NCBI GenBank assembly: GCA_036785325.1
Contig: JAXIVH010000018.1
Coordinates: forward strand, 6,406,979-6,470,978
Direction of reading: 5' to 3'
Origin: Urophycis tenuis
Taxonomy: Eukaryota; Chordata; Actinopteri; Gadiformes; Phycidae
DNA: 64,000 nt
Shown here: piece by piece, positions 26,905 through 41,165 of the stretch
Position numbering within the stretch: the first letter of the stretch is position 1
How the letters are laid out: every line of letters starts with the position of its first letter
Made by a program: the position numbers and the translations under genes
The notes under the pieces: generated by a model
Told to the model about the DNA's origin: nothing
Database searches by the model: none
Seen by the model: only the letters and a program-made list of their open reading frames with translations

Positions 26905-28296
26905 CGCCACTGGCTGGGCGGGATTTCACGGGCTTATGCTTTTTTGGCAGCTTTCATTTGATGGTTTTGATGAATAATGTTTTGTATTTGAATATGTAAA
27001 ACACTGAGTGACCTCAGAATATGGTGCGGCTATTGCCTTGCAACAAGGCTTTTCCATTAGTTGGAAACAGAATCCTTTATTAGTGCAGACTATTTACATT
27101 AGCCTTAAGGGGGGGGGGGAAGAGTTTTAGGCAACAAAAAACAAACCTAGCTATTCTGCAGTAAGCTCAAAACCAGGTTGAAAACCTTGCAGTTAAAAAA
27201 GGGTTAGTGATTAAGGTAGTTTGCCAATTCAATATGCAATAATAATGTGTGTAAATGTAAATACATTAAAAAAAAAACTACATAATGATGGTATACTACA
27301 TTGTACAACTAAAATAAATGTAACTTGTATATAGTAATATAATTTCTCAAAATATCATTCTTGTCATAATTACGAATGACTATAATTGTTATGTTATTAG
27401 GTTGTAGTGCATTATTGTGAATTTATCTTATACATCAGAATGCGTCATAGTATTTGTTGTTGGCGATACTCTGCCATTTCTAGTACTTGTGTGAGTTTTA
27501 GTAATGTAAAATCGTAAATATATGGGAGGCTAATCAAAACATTGTCTTGCTACGTCTCCAATGACAAACACTGGCAGTTTCAAACACAACAATGTCACCA
27601 CATAAGGACTAATAATTTTGCAATGTATTACTAAACAATGACCAAACCACCATTACTACCATTGAGATTCTCCTGCTTAAACCTCCAAACTGGGGGCTGG
27701 CACTGCGATGTGACGTCACGATATAGAAGCCCTATGTGAAGTCTGAGAACGTATGCTAACTCTACAACTTCCAGTCAACTTCTATCTACCTCACTAGTAG
27801 GGATGTAATAAATATCCCCCAAAATACATATAATACAATTAAATACACAGTGCCAGGACTTGTTTTGTAGGTGCCGTTTTGTGTCCGGGATTTTTTCCAC
27901 TGTTTTACACATATCAAAAGTCAGTTCAAATCTGTACTCCCATGTCCACATCCCTTTAGTTCACCACGTAACATCACTAATTCATAGTGAATATCTGTTG
28001 AAAATACAATATCTTTTGCCATTCAAACTCCCTTAACTAAATGACACAATTTAGGTGTGTTGAGGTTTTGATCCTATTTTCATTTTTTGTTTGACTATAT
28101 TTTGATATTCATTTGTGTGATAAGATGGCCCCGATTTATGTTGACCTCTGCATCAGACACGTTATCAGGATCAGGGTCATCGCCCTCGGAGACCAGGAGG
28201 TTTCCACGAATCTAACACCCAAGGACACAAACTGAACAACCGGAACGGGTGTTTACGTATTTGGTGACGACACAATAGTTTATCCACTTTGGATAT

Positions 28297-28346
<50 letters not shown>

Positions 28347-29978
28347 TAGATATATATCATATATATATATCATTATTACTAAAACACAAGCGTGTTTAAA
28401 GGGTTGTTTCAGAATAATGTACTTCAAGGAGATCTCGAAAAAAACGCAAAAGCCAGTGTGAACAAATATAGGTTTAAAACAGTACTTTGTTGCACACTCA
28501 GCCTGCTAGCCAATAGAAGTAGGGACACCATACTTTATGGTGGTTGTACTGTATTGATAATGCGGGACCCACAGTAGACCAGAGAGAAGGGGCACTCTAC
28601 GGCCGTCATCCCCAGCAGCCGCTAATCTGTTCCTTGTGGTGTTCACGAGGCTGCCCCGTACGTGTGAGCCTGTATAATCGCGGCAGGTTTGAGCCAGGTT
28701 GCGGTGGGCGTGGCGGTAGGCTCCGACTTAATGCTGTGCAGTCTGCAAACTCCCCCCCCGTACCGACAACGCCAACACAGCCGTGCACACATAATGGTGG
28801 ATTAGCTCTTTTGGGCAGCCTCCGTGTCCACATTCACAGCCATTTTTCACTGGTCAACACAGCTTTCACTGAGACAAAAATTGGAACAAACTGTAAACTG
28901 GCGATGGTCTTTTCTTTTTCAAAATGTATCTTCCAAGATTTAACTTCCAAGCTAGAGCTTTGAATGTACAGAGAGCATTAACCCTGTGCTGATTAGAATA
29001 TGCAACATGTTTTGTTCTTTAAATCAGTCAGGGGATAATTGATTGCATTTCATTTACCTAGAGTTTACTTTGTATACTTTCTTTGTCCGTTTCCTTCCGT
29101 TCAATAGCTTCAGGGCCTTTTGCGGCCCTGATCACAAACCAGTTCTAGGAGTTGATATCGTAGTGACTCATACTTTGATAAATTGTCCAGTCAGAAGATC
29201 ATGCCAAAAGAGTATCAAAATAATGAGACTTCAAGAGCAGTAATAACAATACATATCAGAATGCATTTTGTCGAGGGGGAAATGCGTTTGTGGTGACGAT
29301 GGGGAGGTCAATGAAGGCACAAGAAGGCGTAAAGGACACGGTGTTCAGTTCCCGTGGGCTAGCCTTAGTAAACCTGTCTGACCCTGCGAGGCCCACAGCA
29401 GCAGGCAGTCTTCATTCTGAAAGCAGGTTTCCTGAAGCCTCAGACAATGGATGTCCAGCTGTTTGAAGTGCCGGAGCCACACGGATGTGTGCACGCTAAC
29501 CAAAAATACAATGTGAATTTGTATTTACTACAAAATATACATATTTTGCCTGTTTCTGTGTGCGCAGCGTGCCTTTAGTTGCTTGAAACCAACTAGTGTC
29601 TATGCATGTGCACATTTGCATGTTTACCTCTGGACAAACTACTGTGACTGATTGGAGTGAATTTTTAAGTCAATGCAGGAAAACTTCCTTTCTTAAAACA
29701 AGCTAAACCTCAGCAAGGATAATTACAAACAGAAAGTCCCACGAGGGACAGGAACGTGAGCGGTTTTAATCTAAGTTTCACACCTACGTATATGGCACTT
29801 TTATTGTGTTTGCTATTGTGCATTTATTGCATGATTTTATTTCTATTGCAATCTTTTTTTTTTTTCTTTGATGTGATCCTCAGATTGTAAATATCGTGTG
29901 ATCATAGGTTAACTGCATTTTCATTAGCATTATACAATAAATTCATCTGGAGCAAAAACGTTTGTCGATCACTACCTG

Positions 29979-30035
<57 letters not shown>

Positions 30036-30820
30036 ACAATACAATATTCAATACGGCTTTTCTTGCCTGTACTGCTCATTCGCATACGGACACATTGTTA
30101 GTCCATAGGTATATGCATATGCATACATACATTCTGTGAGTGATCTGTTTTTTTATGTGGGTGAAATATGTGTGTTTGTATAAGCTACTGGATGTCTAAA
30201 ATGTCCCTCGGGATGAATAAAGTATCTCTATCTATCTATCTATCTATCCATCTATATGCAGAGAAGACATAGAGACATAAATGACATTGTTGGAGCGCCC
30301 CAGCCCTTACTTTAGAGCCGCAGCAGTGTACTAGTGTCGCGTCGGAAACACGGGGCGTCACGATCAAGTCGTTCATTCAGGTGTCAGGAGACTCGCGCCA
30401 CCGTAATGTGTCACCGTACCTACGTGGCTCGAGCGTTGAGCTACCATCACGATGCTAACGGTGTAGCCGCGGCACAACAAAACATTGAATAGAAACAACA
30501 CTCGACAACAGAAACACGACGAGAAACAATTTCTAAAATAACAAAGTGTCACAATTGACGACAACCACGATATGTTCGCGTTCAGAGACGTCACCGTGCG
30601 ACGTTTTCCGTGCTTTACAATACACTTAGGTGGATCAATTGAACTGATCGCCCGGTTAAACGAGAACGAACCCGCGTTCAAATGACACCAACCATGTACA
30701 CGTTGTATATTCAACACAACATTACATTATTCTATCCATAAGACATCTCAAAAAGTAGTGCAATTTTCATGTTTAAGATCGCCGGCAAAAATGATAACAC
30801 ACGCGGTGGGATTGCATCAG
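26905..30820. other. Intergenic, AT-rich with LINE tail
   Basis: There are TA runs at about 28300-28345 and 29982-30030. Sequence at 30175-30250 (CCCTCGGGATGAATAAAGTA followed by TCTA repeats) looks like a LINE 3' tail. Frames at 28544-28963 are unsupported. No gene was found. Confidence 0.5.
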
Positions 30821-31160
30821 GCTATTCTACTACAAGGTGAGTACAGCACACGGAAGCTGGGCGTGTGAATTTGTAACATAAACATAAAATAAAATAAAAA
30901 CATGTTACAACATCCGTCAAACACAACACTCGGTGGTTTCGCGTTGTAGGATATTTACCTTGTGTCTTGGTAGAAGCGGCAAACCGCCGAAAAGTAACAC
31001 ACAGTGGGAATAAAGGAGCGTCCCCGTCACTGCCGGAACATGCTGCTCGCGCTGAGTAGTCACAGGGGGGGCGGGCCCACGTGACGTCAGTGCCAGGATA
31101 AACAAACCGTGCTAGCCGTTCAGGAGGAGCTTCCCCATCCCATTCAGTCATCGCCTGCCG
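30821..31160. promoter_or_regulatory. Candidate orphan promoter (GC box, E-box, CRE)
   Basis: Within about 30 bases there is a GGGGGGGCGGGCC GC-box-like run (31064-31077), an overlapping CACGTG (31078-31083) and a full TGACGTCA cAMP-response element (31082-31089). A donor-like CACAAG/GTAAAT lies on the minus strand near 30955-30966 and CTACAAG/GTGAGT on the plus strand near 30830-30841. The minus-strand frame starting at 31151 is open for 109 codons but matches nothing I know. This may be a promoter with a non-coding first exon. Confidence 0.35.
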
Positions 31161-34100
31161 CGTTGATGTACTTTTTTTTTTTTTTTTTTAAAGATGGGGA
31201 TATTTCGAAACGATGTCTATCTGTCCCCATACATCCCGATGTCCCAAATAACCTCTATGTAGAACCTATGTAGTTACTGACCTATGGGTCAGTGACTTCC
31301 AACCAGATGACGTGGTAGACATTTTTGCGTTCAAAACTCAACACACGCTGTGATGCCATAAAGTGGAGTGGAAGTGAAGAGTACACAGCTTATGTTGTTA
31401 CCATGTATTGCCATGTTTAGAACATGTGTGTATAAGTAGACATGGTTTTAATGTGAATAGCCTGCGCATAAAGGCCACATGTTATATCGGCTTCAGCTTT
31501 ACATAACCTCTTTGATATGCTGTTAAGGAAAATTAAATAAGTATAATTGTAGGCCTATCTATGCCCAAAGTAATCAAAAAGTGTATATTTCAAAATTGAG
31601 AATACCAATGCAGGCTAAGTGAATGTAAGACTATGGGAATCCCCGAATAAAAGGAATTGAGCATCCTGCATGTGCCCTCTTATCTCCCTGTAGCCTGTAG
31701 TGAGTCATGGAAAAATAAGTCGCTAATTACCAAAAATACTTACCAAATATGTAGCCTACCTATTTGTATAATTTCATAATCTTAAACTTCGTTCCAAGTC
31801 CAACATAGTAGGCTACAATTTTTTTTTTTTTAATAACTTTTTATTTGATTTTCTCATCCTCTCGTCCTCCATTCATCGTTTGTCTAAGCACTCCCTCAAC
31901 GTTTTGTCCTTGTCCAGCCACGCTGCTCTCTTCATTTACTTCCACTTTATCAAGCTAACCAAACCGGGTGTCTTTTCCACGTACAACACGCGTCAGAGCG
32001 CACTGGGCTCCAGAGTGAGAGCAGCAACACAAAGATGTTAATCCCCGTGCTGGTCCAGCTCGGTCTGTCAGGTCTGCCTCCCCTCATTAACTATAAGGAC
32101 TTCAAAGACCGCGGCAACCTTTTTTCTCTCAGTAATGTGTATGGTTTGTAGGTCAAATATACTGCAGTCAAGTTACACCGTCAGAGCCCCCCCCCCCCCC
32201 CCCCCCATTTGTTGTAGGCCTATATATATATATAATTTTTTTTATTTTTTTTTTTACAAAATATACTTCGATGTGATTTATGCCAAGTTAAGCACTTCTT
32301 TTTATCCATTGACAGGGAAATAAGAATGCATGCGCAAGCCACGATTTATTTACCCATTTACAATCATGTCTAATTTGCACATATGGCATTCTTGGAAAAC
32401 TTGAACCCATCAGTTACATTCCATCTCATCTAATTCCTGCTCCTAAACAGGGAGGGAAGAAACACATGGGTTTCATACAAAGAATAACCTAAATGTTTCG
32501 AGGAGTCAATTTATTTATGACTTACAAAATTATTTCAGGGTTCTATCCAATTTCTTTCTTCCATGGAAAGCAAAGGGTCTAATATTTCAGGAAATTCTGA
32601 TTTAGTAGCCTATTTGTCAAATACTTACAACATTTTGAGTGCAATATAATCCATATTCTTTACTCTCCTCATTTAATGCAATTCAATCACTTTGAAGTAG
32701 TTTGCCATGTCATTGCAACCAACCGTTTTCGATATAAACAATGAATTTCATATATTTCAGAAGATGTTTGGTAATTACAGAAGAAAAAAAAAAACATGAA
32801 CCCAGTCTGGGTTAACTGTAGACCATCTCTGCGTCTGATCCCTCTGGTGGAGAACATGTAGAATAGGCAGGTTGCAGTATCTTCAGTGGGCCGCTTATTG
32901 TATGACTGGTGACCACTTCAAAAGACACGGGGAAGCTAATCAAAATCACAATCGTTTGTTCGTACTTGGACATCAACCTGCTTGGCTTTTGCATCAAACA
33001 AAAAAAAAAAGTGTAGACATCCGTCGCCCATTTAATACCCAACCATGGTGACAGAGAATAATGAATGCCAATGTCTAAAACGACTTACCAATCCCATGCC
33101 TACCCCAGGGTTTAGCTACACTGTTCTTCAGCAGAATGGAGGGCATTGCACATTGAAGCAGGCAGCAGGAATTTTATTGGTGAATACAAACATGGGAGGT
33201 TGCCATGATTCAATGTATTAATATGATTCGCAATAACATTCATTAAAAATATATAAAAAGCCGGAAATAAGATCATATACTGCTGTGTTTCAGGTCAATA
33301 AGGGAGAATGTTTTTTTTTTCTATCAACATTGAAGTGTTCAAAATAAGTTTGTTGTCACAGTGCTTAGATATGGTTTTTACCTGATTCAACATTTCCAAT
33401 AGTTGTTTTTTTTAACAGCCAAAACTTATGATTATACCAAGATGACATGGGAAACCAAAGAGGCAATCCCTACTTGAACCTCCCTTTATTTTTATTTTTT
33501 GGAATGAATCAACAAAAACCAAAAACAAACATTTGCAAAAAGGTGGGACTCAATTTTACTGTCTTATCTTTAATAATGCTACATGTCGCTCAACTTTGGA
33601 TGGTATTAATCAACAGCAAAGCTTGATAGCGAAATGGAACAGGAGGACTAAAACAGGAATGGTTTTGAATACATCTGAAAACAAAAGACATTCATAACAA
33701 TGTAATATTCATTGTAAAAACAAACATAGAATAGATTATAGCTGTGGTGGAACAACACAACTGTGTGGAGAATTCTCAATCCTGTTAAGTATATTTCAAA
33801 TGATGTATATAGAATGCCTAGTAAAGAAACATCATACAATTCATATATTTGATTTCCTACTTGATTCTGACCAGAACAAATGGGAGATATCCGATATCTC
33901 TGACTCTTATCGTTTCTGGCATTACCACCAATTGCAGCGCATGACACGATGTAGAAGATAATGTACATGGGTAGCCCCGGCAGTCCATTGGGTCTTTAAA
34001 AGAATGAGAGGGGGAGAAAATAAGGCATGAAAACACTTGTTGACACAAGAAAACCCTTCAGAAAATTCATTCTAAGGAAGGGTAGCAATATCAGTTAAGT

Positions 34101-35915
34101 ATATAGTATAGTATTTCAGACAACTTGGTGAACAGGGGGATTTGAAGTGTTGTCTTTGTAGATTTACTTCCACTGTTCAAACCGTTAATCAACTTCACCA
34201 GTTCTACTAGTTGATGAGTTACAATTCAAAAAATGGTTTACAATGTGTTTGAGACGTTAAGATTTCTGCTTATCCATTAATCACTAACGATGCTGCACAG
34301 TAATTATTGGTTGTCATTTTGTAGTCTTTTTTGTTTGTTGCCATGTTTTAAAAATTGTTATGCAATGTTGATGCACAGCGGTGTGTAAACACAGAATGCT
34401 TCTGCTGCGTTCAAATGAGTAAAACAAAAAACATCCTCCTACAATTACCATCACAACTTATTGAAATGTTGCACTGCACTCAGAATTATCACACTGCTTA
34501 TAACGCAGACCATGTCTTTGCACACAATTGTAGGTGTGCGCTTCAATCTTAAAGTCTGTGAGTGTGCACAATGGCATGTAAACACCTAGCACCTGTAAAC
34601 ACCTAAAAACCTAGAAACTTGTGGATTTGTTCCTTTGTGGACACTGCTGGAGAAAGCTACCTATCGAGGGCAGTTCATATGCGCTAACCTTGTGACCTTG
34701 TGTCTTTATTTCAACCTTGGTTGGACAAACCAAAGATAGCACTGTGGGAGCTGCTAAACACTTGTTTAGAATAAAATGAAGGCCACCTGCCCAAATTCAG
34801 ACACATCTACACCACGAGAGGTGAGCTGAGCAAACATCATGGCTGGATTACCATCACAACAAACTGGCCAAATCCTTCAACACAGACAGCATTAAAGTGT
34901 TACAATACGACGAGGGCCTTGTTTACAACAGCGTCTTGGATCTCTTTAAATCGCATAGGAAAACAGCGGCGAGATCATGATGCAAAGAGACCGGTTTTCT
35001 CCGTCTAACCAGGCGGGAACAGGTTGTTCAAGAGATGTAGTTGGTGGTTTTGCCAACAACCACTGCCGAATCTGCTTCTAGAGGTGCGGGCTATTCTATG
35101 AAACTTGGAGATTGTGGAAGCCATGGAGGTGCATGTTTGAACCCAGTATGTGCTTGCTCTGTCATGTGGGGATTTCTGGTAAACTGCCCTGACGTGTAAT
35201 CCAGCAGTTGAGATTTGGAAGGCAGACACAGAAAGTTGTGCCTTTCGTGTAAACAGAGTTTTTGAATCTAGAAAACAGAAAGAAAAAAAGACTGTGGAAT
35301 CTATATATTTATCTCAGGTAAACAGGGCCAAAGATTAAATCCTAGTTATGTCAATGTATCATACATGGCCCTGCTCTGCTCCGACCCATAATACAGTCTG
35401 GTTGTGTGTAGCTGTGGGTTTCAAAGATTTATGAGTATGTGAGAACAACTCCTCAGTTACCTCCCTAGTGGGCTGGACCACAGTGTCCAGAGAAAAAACA
35501 GCTGAGGTGATGTCATGTCTGATTCAAAAGAATAAAATCTAAATCATAGGGAAAGCATCATTTAAGCAGAAGGATATTTTTGTAAAATGAAAGAAAAAGC
35601 ATGCAAGGTTGTCAGGCATTACCAGCTCCTAGTTAAGTATACCTGACACCTAGATAAGAAACCTGCACATAATCACATAGCAAGCATTTTGGTTTACAAA
35701 AACATTACAAAAAACATACCTGGGCGTCGAAGCATGGGATGTAAAAAATATAGTAAAACTTACCTTATTCATACCTAAAAAAAAAGGAGAACATGAACAG
35801 GATTAGACACACATAACATCTGCAGTATGCAGCAATGTTTAGATAATATACACAATATACAATATATACAATTCAATATATACAGTGTCAGAGCCCCCCG
35901 CCCCTGGTAAAGCCC
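31161..35915. other. Intergenic and presumed snx12 3' UTR
   Basis: The right part must contain the snx12 3' UTR (minus strand), but its end was not fixed. A 20-base C run lies at 32187-32206, with T and A homopolymers nearby. About 34745-34885 resembles 12360-12560. A short frame at 32036-32149 is listed separately among the findings. No other gene is seen. Confidence 0.4.
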
Positions 35916-38900
35916 TTAGTGTCTTACTTTTCCGGGAATGTAGTTGCGGTCAATGCTCTCCTCCTGTAGAAACATGTGAAGACACCGCTCGTTCTGGGCC
36001 AACGGGTGACCGGCAATTCTGAGAACAAATAAAAAAAAACTTATGTTCAATTGAAAAGACATCATCAGAGATATCAAAGAAAAAAAGAAAATTGCATGTG
36101 CAAAATGAAATTGCTCGTTGATCATCTCAACAGCCCAGACGAAATATTAGTACCTTGCCTCGGAAATGTCATTTCGGACAGAATTGTGCACACCTTCCCA
36201 GGTAATTATGCTATGACATGGTGACTCTACATTAAGGTTGTTATTTAGGCTGTGATGTGTGGCATGTTTAGACAGGAACCTAGCCTGGGAAGAAGAGCGC
36301 ATGTGTCTTGGCAGGTAAAAAAACACATTTCACATGGCCCCTTTACTAAATACAAAACATATAAATAAAATAAAATACCAAAAAGAATATAAAAAAAAAA
36401 GAATAAAAATAAAATACAAAATACAAAAGAATTACCATCTACTTCTACTGAACTTTGCCAAATGTGTTAAAAGCATGCTTTTCAGGCAACAGATGGGACA
36501 CTACAACCACCTGTGGTTGTCACAAACTATGCAAACTCTATACTGTACGTCCAATAGAAGGTGGCAAGGCGTGAGATACCTGTTGATGAACTGCTCCAGG
36601 CCCACTCTCCGCTCCTCGATGAAGGACTCCTCGAAGATGCCCTCGTCTCCACGGAACGGAAGCAGTCTTTTCAGAGCCTTACCTGGCAGAGGAGGAACTA
36701 CAATCTGGAGGAGGGAATTGAGGGTCAACATGTTCAGATACCTACTGACAACTCAAAGCAAACAAAAAACAGTGGCGGCTGGAAATAACCAGTCAAGTTC
36801 AAAACAAATACATGCATTGTGTTGAGAGGGAACACGAGGATCAAATCAACCAAGTCTAGATCAAGAGGATAACAGTAGATTATCCTTATGGAAATATCCC
36901 CCCCCCCCAAAAAAACAAAACCCACTAAAAAGAGATTCAATGTTATGTATTGAACGTACAGGAGACAATGTCATGTATTGCACGTACAGGAGACAATGTC
37001 ATGTATTGCACGTACAGGAGACAATGTCATGTATTGCACGTACAGGAGACAATGTTATGTATTGCACGTACAGGAGACAAGTGACTCAATGTGTTTTTCA
37101 CAATGGCTTCAAAAACTATTAAGTCGTAGCCTAGCCTAGCAATAGTAGTCAGCCAAACTATATATACAAGTTAAGTTACATTTCGATTTGCCTTCTACAA
37201 TAGATAGCATTTGTTAGCCGGAGCAAAGTCTTGCTGCTTTTGATCTTTTCACTGGGGATATCAGCAATTAGGCAAAATATAGAGTTAATGCTGGCCTTGC
37301 GCTTTTACAGATAGGTAATTACATTACTCATCAGCTCATGGTAACAGTAAGATAGCCAACTACACTGTAATCATTACCCTCAAATATGGCATGAACTTAT
37401 CTTCCTCACCTTACTGTCTCGTTCCAACTCATTCTTCAGCCACTCAAAGTCACTGTATCTTCTTCTCACACAGGAGTCCTTCAGCTTGAAGATGGGAAGG
37501 TTTGTCTGGCCAAAGAGACAAGGATATCTTGATTTAACTTGCATTTATTGTTGTGTATGATTAAAAGAGCCAACTGTTGAGTTTAGGATATCTTGACTTT
37601 TGGTCTTGGTAATGGTATAGTGATCATTCAGATTATGCAGATTGTCGCTCTATACAAAAATGTATAAGCCCAAACCTCCGGTGTAGCTAATATCAACTCA
37701 TGTAGAAGAAGAAGTGTCTACACGTAAATATGAAGGTTTATGGCCAGGAGCAGACAGCACCAACATCTAACCCTCTTCTTTATGCTGAGATCTTTCTTAG
37801 GCTCCATGGATATCATCACATACATATATATATGGCAATCAGTTATAACCTGTATTTGCATGCTATATTTATATTTGTGATGAATGTTGGTTTGCTTTGT
37901 AGTTGCCTATATGGGGAAAGAGGCTGCATATCTAGGAATATTTCAATGTGACACATGAAAAGGTAAATCTTGTTGGCTTCTACTAGTGAAGGATCTATGT
38001 AGCCACTGTGCTCAAAACTTACACATCAACATGAATACATATCAAATTACTGTAGGAGGACCTTAATCATATATCAATCACACCATATTATTCCTGAAAA
38101 TTGAGGTGTGCTGAAAATGAACTAAGAATTGAGGTAGAACGACTCATATGGTCAGTAGCCTTTTGCGTGTGGGGGTATTCAACAAACACAAGACATATTA
38201 TTAATTTAGTCAACATGTGGTTAAGTTGACTAAATTGTCATTTTAACTACAACAGTCACGCCAATATACATTTCACCAATTGTATGATATTCCTATGATT
38301 TTAAGCACTTGTTTACCGTTTTGAGAAGGATAGGCCTTGAGAACAGATGGAGAAATATTATGTTAACACTACGCTTCAAAATGACTGATTTGAGGTGAAT
38401 GCAAACACTGGTCACTTTGAGCACAAGAGGTGGCTGGTCGAGTCATGTATTTAAAGAAGATGTATGTCACACTGTGAAACATAACATTAGCCGTAGCGTG
38501 TTATTCTACATTGCGTGGACATAATTTCCAATACTATGAAATTAATACAAGCAACAAACTACTACGGTATATACCACACTGAAGAATATGAAATACAAAT
38601 CTGTGGGCATGTGTAAAGGAAATACTTGATGATAGGCTTCATTGGGAAGGAACTAAAAGACCTAAAATGTTAGTAAAATTCGAGGCCGCAAGAAATCCGG
38701 CAACTCGATTTTCCCTGGCTCGTCATTTCCTCGCCCAGAAGACGGCTAACGTCAACATTTTAGCCTTGCGGAAAGTATACCCAACATGCTAACTCAGCTA
38801 GCAAAACATGGCAATAGTTAGCGTAGCTATACGCTAACGCTAGCAATTGTCTTCAGGCTAACGAACTGTCAACCTACCCTCATACGAACTTCGTATGTTG

Positions 38901-39042
38901 TGTAACGGGTGCGCCCAACTCCTACAGTTTGTGGATCATAAACGTCAATTTCCAGAAAATTGCTAGGTGGACCGTAGGCATCCGTCAGGTCTTGGGGCTT
39001 GGAATGCAACCGGCGAGTATCGGCCACCGTAGGTTCTGACAT
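35916..39042 (-). CDS. snx12: Sorting nexin-12, complete
   Basis: PX-domain protein that binds phosphatidylinositol 3-phosphate on early endosomes and works with retromer-linked sorting. Exons are 39042-38878, 37505-37410, 36704-36580 and 36018-35916, all GT-AG and in phase. They give 162 residues, exactly the human SNX12 length. The start [19 protein letters not shown] and the block [20 protein letters not shown] are family signatures. The PX core [19 protein letters not shown] contains the RRYSDF phosphoinositide-binding motif, and the basic/proline loop is [23 protein letters not shown]3 is the closest paralogue but differs at the N-terminus. Transcription runs left, away from il2rg, whose 3' end is 1.3 kb upstream. 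The ATG follows a short 5' leader; the longer in-frame upstream reading (from 39084) is not needed. Confidence 0.96.
36940..37081. repeat. 28-bp tandem repeat in snx12 intron 2
   Basis: Five units of the form ATGTCATGTATTGCACGTAC plus AGGAGACA follow each other with very few changes. The array lies between exons 2 and 3 of snx12. Confidence 0.93.
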
Positions 39043-40373
39043 TTTCGTTTGCTGGACGGCCAACAGAGTATCAGCGTCAAACAAATGAAATGCACCAAAA
39101 CTACGAAATTTAACACGAATACATAAAGTTGTTGGATTAGCTGATCGCTACAGCTAGGTAAGCAACTGGCTAGTAGTACTAGCAACACCTTTCTTGCGGG
39201 GACCAGCCACCGATCGCCCTACCCTTCTTGTGAAAAATGCGTTGACTCAGTTCCGTGATGTGTGTGGGACACTATACTCCCTCTAACGGACAAGTGAGCG
39301 CACCATGGGGCAACCCACACAAACAAGACTCAACTGGAGGGCAAGAAGAAGTGGATTCAATCGAGCCGGTCTGAAGGTGTTTTTTTATTCAAAAGATACA
39401 GAAATTGAGTTATACGTGTAAATAATGAATGTATCGAGTTTGACTGCAATTGGCCCACAACATTTTTTAATTTTTTTTTTTTTTTTTTTTTTTACAGGCT
39501 AATTAAAGTATTTTTTAGGCCTACACATGGTATAGAGCAGAGCAAGACCACAATTCAAATGGGAACAATAAAGAAAAAACACAAGAATAAATCATCAGAA
39601 TATAATCATTCAAGAAATTCCATCAGAACATTTGTCACCAAAGGAGCACAAAATGAGACTACAACAGCAGCTATAGGCCCATGCTAGTAGAAGAAGAAGA
39701 ATTACTGATATCACTCAGGACCACTCAGATATCTGATGACTCAAACTAGCCTGTGGAAGGACTACAGATTTAGTGACCGAGTCACACATTTCTTCATCAG
39801 TTATTTAGACATTTTTTAAACGATATTTCATTACGAAATATTGTTTAGTTACAAAACAGCATACAGCATTTCCGTACGCTGTCAATATAATGTTGACTGC
39901 ATTTGTGTTCTGACCGTATTGTAAAGTAATAATCATGAATTCTCCACCTTTAATGAGGTGAAAATGCAACAGCTACTGGAGAAATTCTTACAAAATATAT
40001 TTTTACAGACACTTTATACACCTCAGATTTTATATTGACACTTCAACCCGGTTTGGTTGATTTGCTGTCACCGCATACTGAAATGTTAGGACCTGAACTG
40101 CACTGAATACTGAGGGTTTTGAGGTTTTTGCTTTTCTGCTTCAGCTTAGTCAGCTTTGACGTCAGTTGGCAAGTAACCGAACATTGACGAGATTTCCTTA
40201 ATTTCCTTTGTTTATATTTAGGTGTTTATTTGTTCAATTAGAATGAATAAGAAATAGTAACATCTTGTATAATGTATACTCCCACATAAATGAAATTAAC
40301 CACAAATCTTTGTCATTTGACAAAAAAAAAAAAAACCTGAACCCTTGGAAATGGGCACAATATGAGCCATCTC
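39043..40373. promoter_or_regulatory. snx12 promoter and il2rg 3' UTR
   Basis: This 1.3 kb gap separates the snx12 start codon from the il2rg stop codon; both genes read leftward. Minus-strand AATAAA signals at 40225-40230 (about 145 bases after the il2rg stop) and at 39384-39389 could end il2rg transcripts. The part next to snx12 (about 39043-39300) should hold its promoter. A T/A homopolymer lies at about 39468-39493. No FOXO4-like sequence is present. Confidence 0.5.
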
Positions 40374-41075
40374 CTAACCCGCCCCCTGTGTTTCACCAGA
40401 TGACACAGGGGAGGTGCAGATGTTACGGTAACAGGAAGTGGGTCCTGCAGGTTCGTTGACCGAGAGGGAGCAGTTGGTTTGATCGGTGGTGACTGAAGAT
40501 GCATAGCTACCAGAGCTCTGGTCAGATGAGCACTGTTCCCCAGAGCTCTGGTCAGATGAGCACTGTTCCCCAGAGCTCTGGTCAGATGAGCACTGTTCCC
40601 CAGAGCTCTGGTCAGATGAGCACTGTTCCCCAGAGCTCTCCCCAGATGAGCACTGTTCCCCAGAGCTCTGGTCAGATGAGCACTGTTCCCCAGAGCTCTG
40701 GTCAGATGAGCACTGTTCCCCAGAGCTCTCCCCGCCAGCCTCTGGGACACAGCTGTACTCCCGGACAGAGCAGGCACGCTCACTGTAGTTTGCCTTGAAC
40801 CCCTCCTTGATGCTCTTGGAGATGGGCAGCCAATCCTCCAGATTTGAAAAATAAATGATACCTTTAACATCGCATATTTCCTGTTTGCGTGGGGGAAATT
40901 ACTTGTTGTCTTGTCTTGAATTTTAATATAATTGGGTGCTCTAGCAATGCATTTACTTATTTTAAGAAGTATTTTTCTTAATACTAAAATGTGGTCTTGC
41001 TTTTTCCTTGAATTCATATATATAACAATATATATATAACAATATATATAACAATATATATATAACAATATATAT

Positions 41076-41165
<90 letters not shown>

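Noticed and set aside
26373..26999. Frames of 147-172 codons on both strands
   Set aside because: They exist only because the minisatellite unit is 18 bases; no frame has non-repeat protein support.
40313..41080. 255-codon minus-strand frame across the il2rg tail
   Set aside because: It reads the repeat out of the il2rg frame and runs through the exon 8 acceptor. The in-phase reading from exon 7 gives the conserved receptor tail and a stop at 40374.
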